From NCBI GenBank assembly GCA_003232175.1, contig QILX01000304.1, forward strand, positions 1 through 6,220: 6,220 nt of DNA. The letters are read 5' to 3'. Positions 5,104 through 6,220 of the stretch are shown here, in pieces; the first letter of the stretch is position 1; every line of letters begins with the position of its first letter. The position numbers were made by a program, and so were the translations under genes. The notes under the pieces are model-generated. The model worked only from the letters and a program-made list of their open reading frames with translations, searched no databases and was not told the origin of the DNA. The stretch comes from Hyphomicrobiales bacterium (GTDB lineage: Bacteria; Pseudomonadota; Alphaproteobacteria; Rhizobiales; SZUA-8).

Positions 5104-6220
5104 CGCCTGCTAACCGTAGGGACAGGCCCACGCCGATATCTTTTAGGTTGTTGTAGATTTCCTCCATGGGCTGGATGTAGTCGCTGTGGATTTTCGGATA
5201 TCCACGCCCTTTCACGGTTTCATAGTTTGAGGGCTCAATCAGTCCCTCCATTCTGCCTTCAGCCTCCGAAGCCGGGAAAACGTCGCGCAGGATCGCCGCC
5301 GCTTCTGGCACCCGCATGCCTACGAGCAACTCCAACACCGCTTCCCTTGTAACATCGCCGCGTGCCGAAAAATCCGGGAGGCGGGCGGCGAGCAAAACCA
5401 GTCGCATGATCAACGCTAACCGGATCGCATGGAGGAGGTGAGTTTGATCTTTATCCGTGACCGACGACCCTATCTTCTGCCCGCCGTCAAGGCCGATCTC
5501 GTCAAGTGCCGCATGCAGGGAAATGGCATCGGTGCGCAGGCGGTTCTGAAGCCGCGAGATCGCATTGAAGCGGGCATTGTCGCGCACCAGGCGCGCAAGG
5601 GTCAGGCAGGCATCCGCTGTACCCGGTTCGCTGCGGCCATAGGCTCGCGCCACCCAGAAACCGCCATCAAATATTGCCCCATAGGCGGCCATGGCCGTAA
5701 GGCTCGACTGGCGTTTGGAAAATGCCACCATTTCCATGACCATCCTCATGCGCGGCGACCGGCGGGCCAACTCGACAAAGCGGTCAAATTCAGAACCGGC
5801 GGCAAGGCCGATGCCGGCGACGGCATTGGCGGCATAACCAAGTTGTTGGAGGATGGCATTGTGGGGGATGGCCCGGATGCGGCTCAGATCCTCGGCCAGC
5901 GACGTCGGCCGGTCACCGTCCGGCCGCCGTGTCTGGCGCGAGCCGGTCCGGTGCAACAAATGGGTACCAAAGGCGCCGATGGCGGCTCGGTAATCGTGAT
6001 CTTCGAAAAGGTTCTGCTGCCAGGCCCGCAAGGCACGGTAGAAGTCCCAGGTAAAGGCGATGTCGCTGTAAAATGGGTCGTCTTCGACTTCCATGGATTC
6101 GGGTGGAGTTTCAGCCATGGCCAATCCCGCCACTGTCACGCATGCCAGGTCCGGGCGGCTCAAGGCGACAAAACCATCGCCGCCCTGAAAACTGGTTTCA
6201 TGCTTAAGGTCAATATTGGC
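5084..6220 (-). CDS. Divergent phosphoenolpyruvate carboxylase-like protein, C-terminal part
   Basis: The minus-strand frame is open from the right edge (first codon at 6220) to the TGA at 5084-5086, giving 378 visible residues of a longer protein; a TTG at 6161-6163 is not a likely start. I match it to PEPC, which adds bicarbonate to phosphoenolpyruvate to make oxaloacetate, from the order of blocks. They are FYRAL (visible 60-64), then TGSRQTRR (92-99, cf. IGSRPAKR), RIRAIP (114-119, cf. LRAIPW), VMEMVAFSK (161-169, cf. the EMV.AK segment) and RLQNRLR (223-229, cf. the LQVELLRR region). Arg95 and Arg116 correspond to E. coli Arg699 and Arg713. The Trp-Thr-Gln-x-Arg and LP.W core after LRAIP is lost, the canonical ...NTG C-terminus is absent, and about 95 residues follow where PEPC usually ends. 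Catalytic His and Lys residues would lie off-window. Substrate and activity are therefore uncertain; an inactive or specialised paralogue is possible. Confidence 0.6.
   Translation of the reverse strand, partial: ANIDLKHETSFQGGDGFVALSRPDLACVTVAGLAMAETPPESMEVEDDPFYSDIAFTWDFYRALRAWQQNLFEDHDYRAAIGAFGTHLLHRTGSRQTRRPDGDRPTSLAEDLSRIRAIPHNAILQQLGYAANAVAGIGLAAGSEFDRFVELARRSPRMRMVMEMVAFSKRQSSLTAMAAYGAIFDGGFWVARAYGRSEPGTADACLTLARLVRDNARFNAISRLQNRLRTDAISLHAALDEIGLDGGQKIGSSVTDKDQTHLLHAIRLALIMRLVLLAARLPDFSARGDVTREAVLELLVGMRVPEAAAILRDVFPASEAEGRMEGLIEPSNYETVKGRGYPKIHSDYIQPMEEIYNNLKDIGVGLSLRLAGDRAGHG

Overview
The window looks chromosomal and alphaproteobacterial. The run of a CorC-type transporter, lnt, a small XRE-type regulator, metK and trmB on one strand is an arrangement I know from Rhizobiales and Rhodospirillales-like genomes. 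Protein sequence style and GC-rich coding DNA agree. The taxon below class level is inference.

Layout, left to right. Positions 1-294 hold the C-terminal domain of a HlyC/CorC-family transporter. 317-1954 is a complete apolipoprotein N-acyltransferase (lnt) with an intact Glu-Lys-Cys triad. A 146-bp AT-richer intergenic region then leads to a 142-residue XRE regulator of the PhrR/PraR type (2101-2529). A 198-bp leader precedes metK (2728-3891), which encodes a full-length methionine adenosyltransferase. trmB (3913-4683 as the open frame) keeps all N-terminal and central motifs of tRNA (guanine-N7) methyltransferase but is disrupted near its C-terminus: the normal tail lies in another frame at 4551-4610. 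A VOC/glyoxalase-fold protein (4680-5060) follows. Convergent to it, on the minus strand and running off the right edge (5084-6220), is the C-terminal part of what I read as a very divergent phosphoenolpyruvate carboxylase homologue.

Functional threads. The first two genes act at the envelope (ion transport/tolerance and lipoprotein maturation). metK makes the S-adenosylmethionine that TrmB consumes. The regulator sits between them, and both the region in front of it and the leader of metK carry copies of the hexamer GGTGCA/TGCACC, so self-regulation plus control of metK is a testable idea.

Most worth a second look: the broken trmB tail, which loses the conserved TxYE motif; the divergent PEPC-like protein, with retained arginines but lost aromatic core and an extra C-terminal segment; the shared hexamer; a possible folded leader before metK; and a 10-nt repeat that appears to have moved the metK start. 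I see no mobile element, CRISPR array, tRNA or rRNA. I found no wholly new system here.
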